13,689 bases of DNA, from the NCBI GenBank assembly GCA_900549995.1, contig URQQ01000092.1, positions 1 to 13,689 of the forward strand, written 5' to 3'. Position 1 is the first letter of the stretch; every line of letters starts with the position of its first letter. The notes below the pieces were generated by a model. The model had not been told where the DNA came from and did not search any database. It worked only from the letters and a program-made list of their open reading frames with translations. This stretch comes from an uncultured Lachnospiraceae bacterium (GTDB taxonomy: Bacteria > Bacillota > Clostridia > Lachnospirales > Lachnospiraceae). Shown in pieces: positions 13,058 to 13,689 of this stretch. The position numbers and the translations under genes are program-made.

Positions 13058-13689
13058 TTATCGGATCAGTCCTTCAATTTTCACTGTGATTGTCGGAATC
13101 TCTTTTTCCACATCTCTTCTCACTTCTGCAATCCCTTCCCATGTCGTTGTCTCATTCCCCGGGTTCTTACAGATTCCTGTTCCATCCTGCCTGAATGCAG
13201 CTCCCCCATAAATGACCAGCTTCTGGTAGAAATTCTCACTTTCATTCAGATAAGAAGAATCTGAATACGTATATTTCCATGTGATTGATTTTACTGCCCC
13301 ATTTTCAAATTCCACTGCAAGCGGTGCAAATGTGCCGAAAAGTCCGTTAGATCCTTCTTTATAATACTTTGTATTTCCTTCTGCCTTCACCGGATCTCCA
13401 AGTTCATTCCACATATAATCTTCGGAGCGCCCAAGTCCTGACTGCATCACCATAAGTCCGTCAATAATATCCTCTTCTTTTGGCAGTTCTTTCTTAACTG
13501 CAGTTCCGGTTGTCGTAAAATACTGTTTTTCTCCTGCATATTCCACGCCACCATAGACTACGTAAAACTGATAGGAATAGTTTGTTCCAGGTGTCAGTGT
13601 AAGCCCAAGTTCTGAAGTGAAATCATACCAGATATTAAACTTACTCTCATTGCGGTAACAGCTCTCATCATGTTTTGTCAGTTCATTTC
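13058..13689 (-). CDS. Exported protein with fibronectin type III-like domain (partial, N-terminus beyond window)
   Basis: The reading frame is open from the right edge of the window to a TAA at 13058, giving the last 209 or so residues. A GTG about 48 residues in is not the start, because coding sequence continues above it without interruption. The first 60 residues have the FN3 signature: IWYDFTSELGLTLTPGTNYS, then YQFYVVYGGVEYAG and a closing YFTTTGTA. The rest contains a hydrophilic region with SWKYTY-like strands and many Gly, Asn and Tyr, of no family I recognise. FN3 domains of this kind occur in secreted or surface-attached proteins of Clostridia. The small lipoprotein gene follows at 21 nt. 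Function cannot be stated. Confidence 0.78.
   Translation of the reverse strand, partial: NELTKHDESCYRNESKFNIWYDFTSELGLTLTPGTNYSYQFYVVYGGVEYAGEKQYFTTTGTAVKKELPKEEDIIDGLMVMQSGLGRSEDYMWNELGDPVKAEGNTKYYKEGSNGLFGTFAPLAVEFENGAVKSITWKYTYSDSSYLNESENFYQKLVIYGGAAFRQDGTGICKNPGNETTTWEGIAEVRRDVEKEIPTITVKIEGLIR

Noticed and set aside
1..13689. tRNA or rRNA genes, integrase, attachment sites
   Set aside because: No cloverleaf, CCA-ended or rRNA-like sequence and no recombinase gene was seen; the GGTAACACGG block belongs to the T-box.

Overview
The window looks like a chromosomal segment from a low-to-mid GC Firmicute of class Clostridia, most likely Lachnospiraceae. The grounds are strong AGGAGG-type ribosome binding sites, TTGACA-17-TATAAT promoters, a methionine T-box, a flavodomain-rubredoxin protein typical of anaerobes, an RbsA/RbsB-type sugar importer, and protein sequences of clostridial type. 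Nothing in it looks like a phage, plasmid, CRISPR array or complete transposon. Almost all genes are on the minus strand; the one exception is a 96-residue protein gene at 9916-10206.

Layout, left to right. 1-952: N-terminal part of a sugar ABC ATPase, cut by the window edge. 1099-2160: its lipoprotein substrate-binding protein (LsrB/RhaS-like), with a promoter and two LacI-type operator copies 217 bp apart. 2434-2853: no gene, but a dense run of hairpins followed by the terminator of the next gene. 2854-3480: flavin reductase-like/rubredoxin fusion with a good promoter. 3707-8967: an antimicrobial-peptide-resistance-style module, read right to left: response regulator, intramembrane-sensing histidine kinase, ABC ATPase, and an 829-residue FtsX-type permease. 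9063-9824: TatD nuclease. 9916-10206: small plus-strand protein. 10307-12202: methionyl-tRNA synthetase under a complete Met T-box leader (12291-12608). 12665-13689: a small lipoprotein and the C-terminal part of an FN3-containing exported protein, cut by the window edge.

The sensor/transporter module is studded with four copies of one repeat family. Each copy is a 15-21 bp hairpin built on GGGACGTAATC with a conserved TTTTCAATT loop, followed by one or two ACCTGTCCCC tails. These look like REP elements of the kind moved by RAYT (IS200-like) transposases, although no transposase is present here. One copy supplies the last 14 codons and the stop of the histidine kinase gene. Two copies lie in inverted orientation between the kinase and the ABC ATPase. 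One sits in the 5' leader of the response regulator gene. One closes the module after the permease. A second, shorter palindrome family (ATATAGGGAAC...) occurs immediately beyond two unrelated intrinsic terminators at 2766-2800 and 12262-12299.

The strongest leads are the repeat insertion that rewrites the kinase C-terminus, the REP doublet splitting the operon, the hairpin array at 2477-2765, the shared post-terminator palindrome, and the Shine-Dalgarno hairpin plus out-of-frame ATG ahead of metG. No clearly new enzymatic system is evident from the coding sequences.
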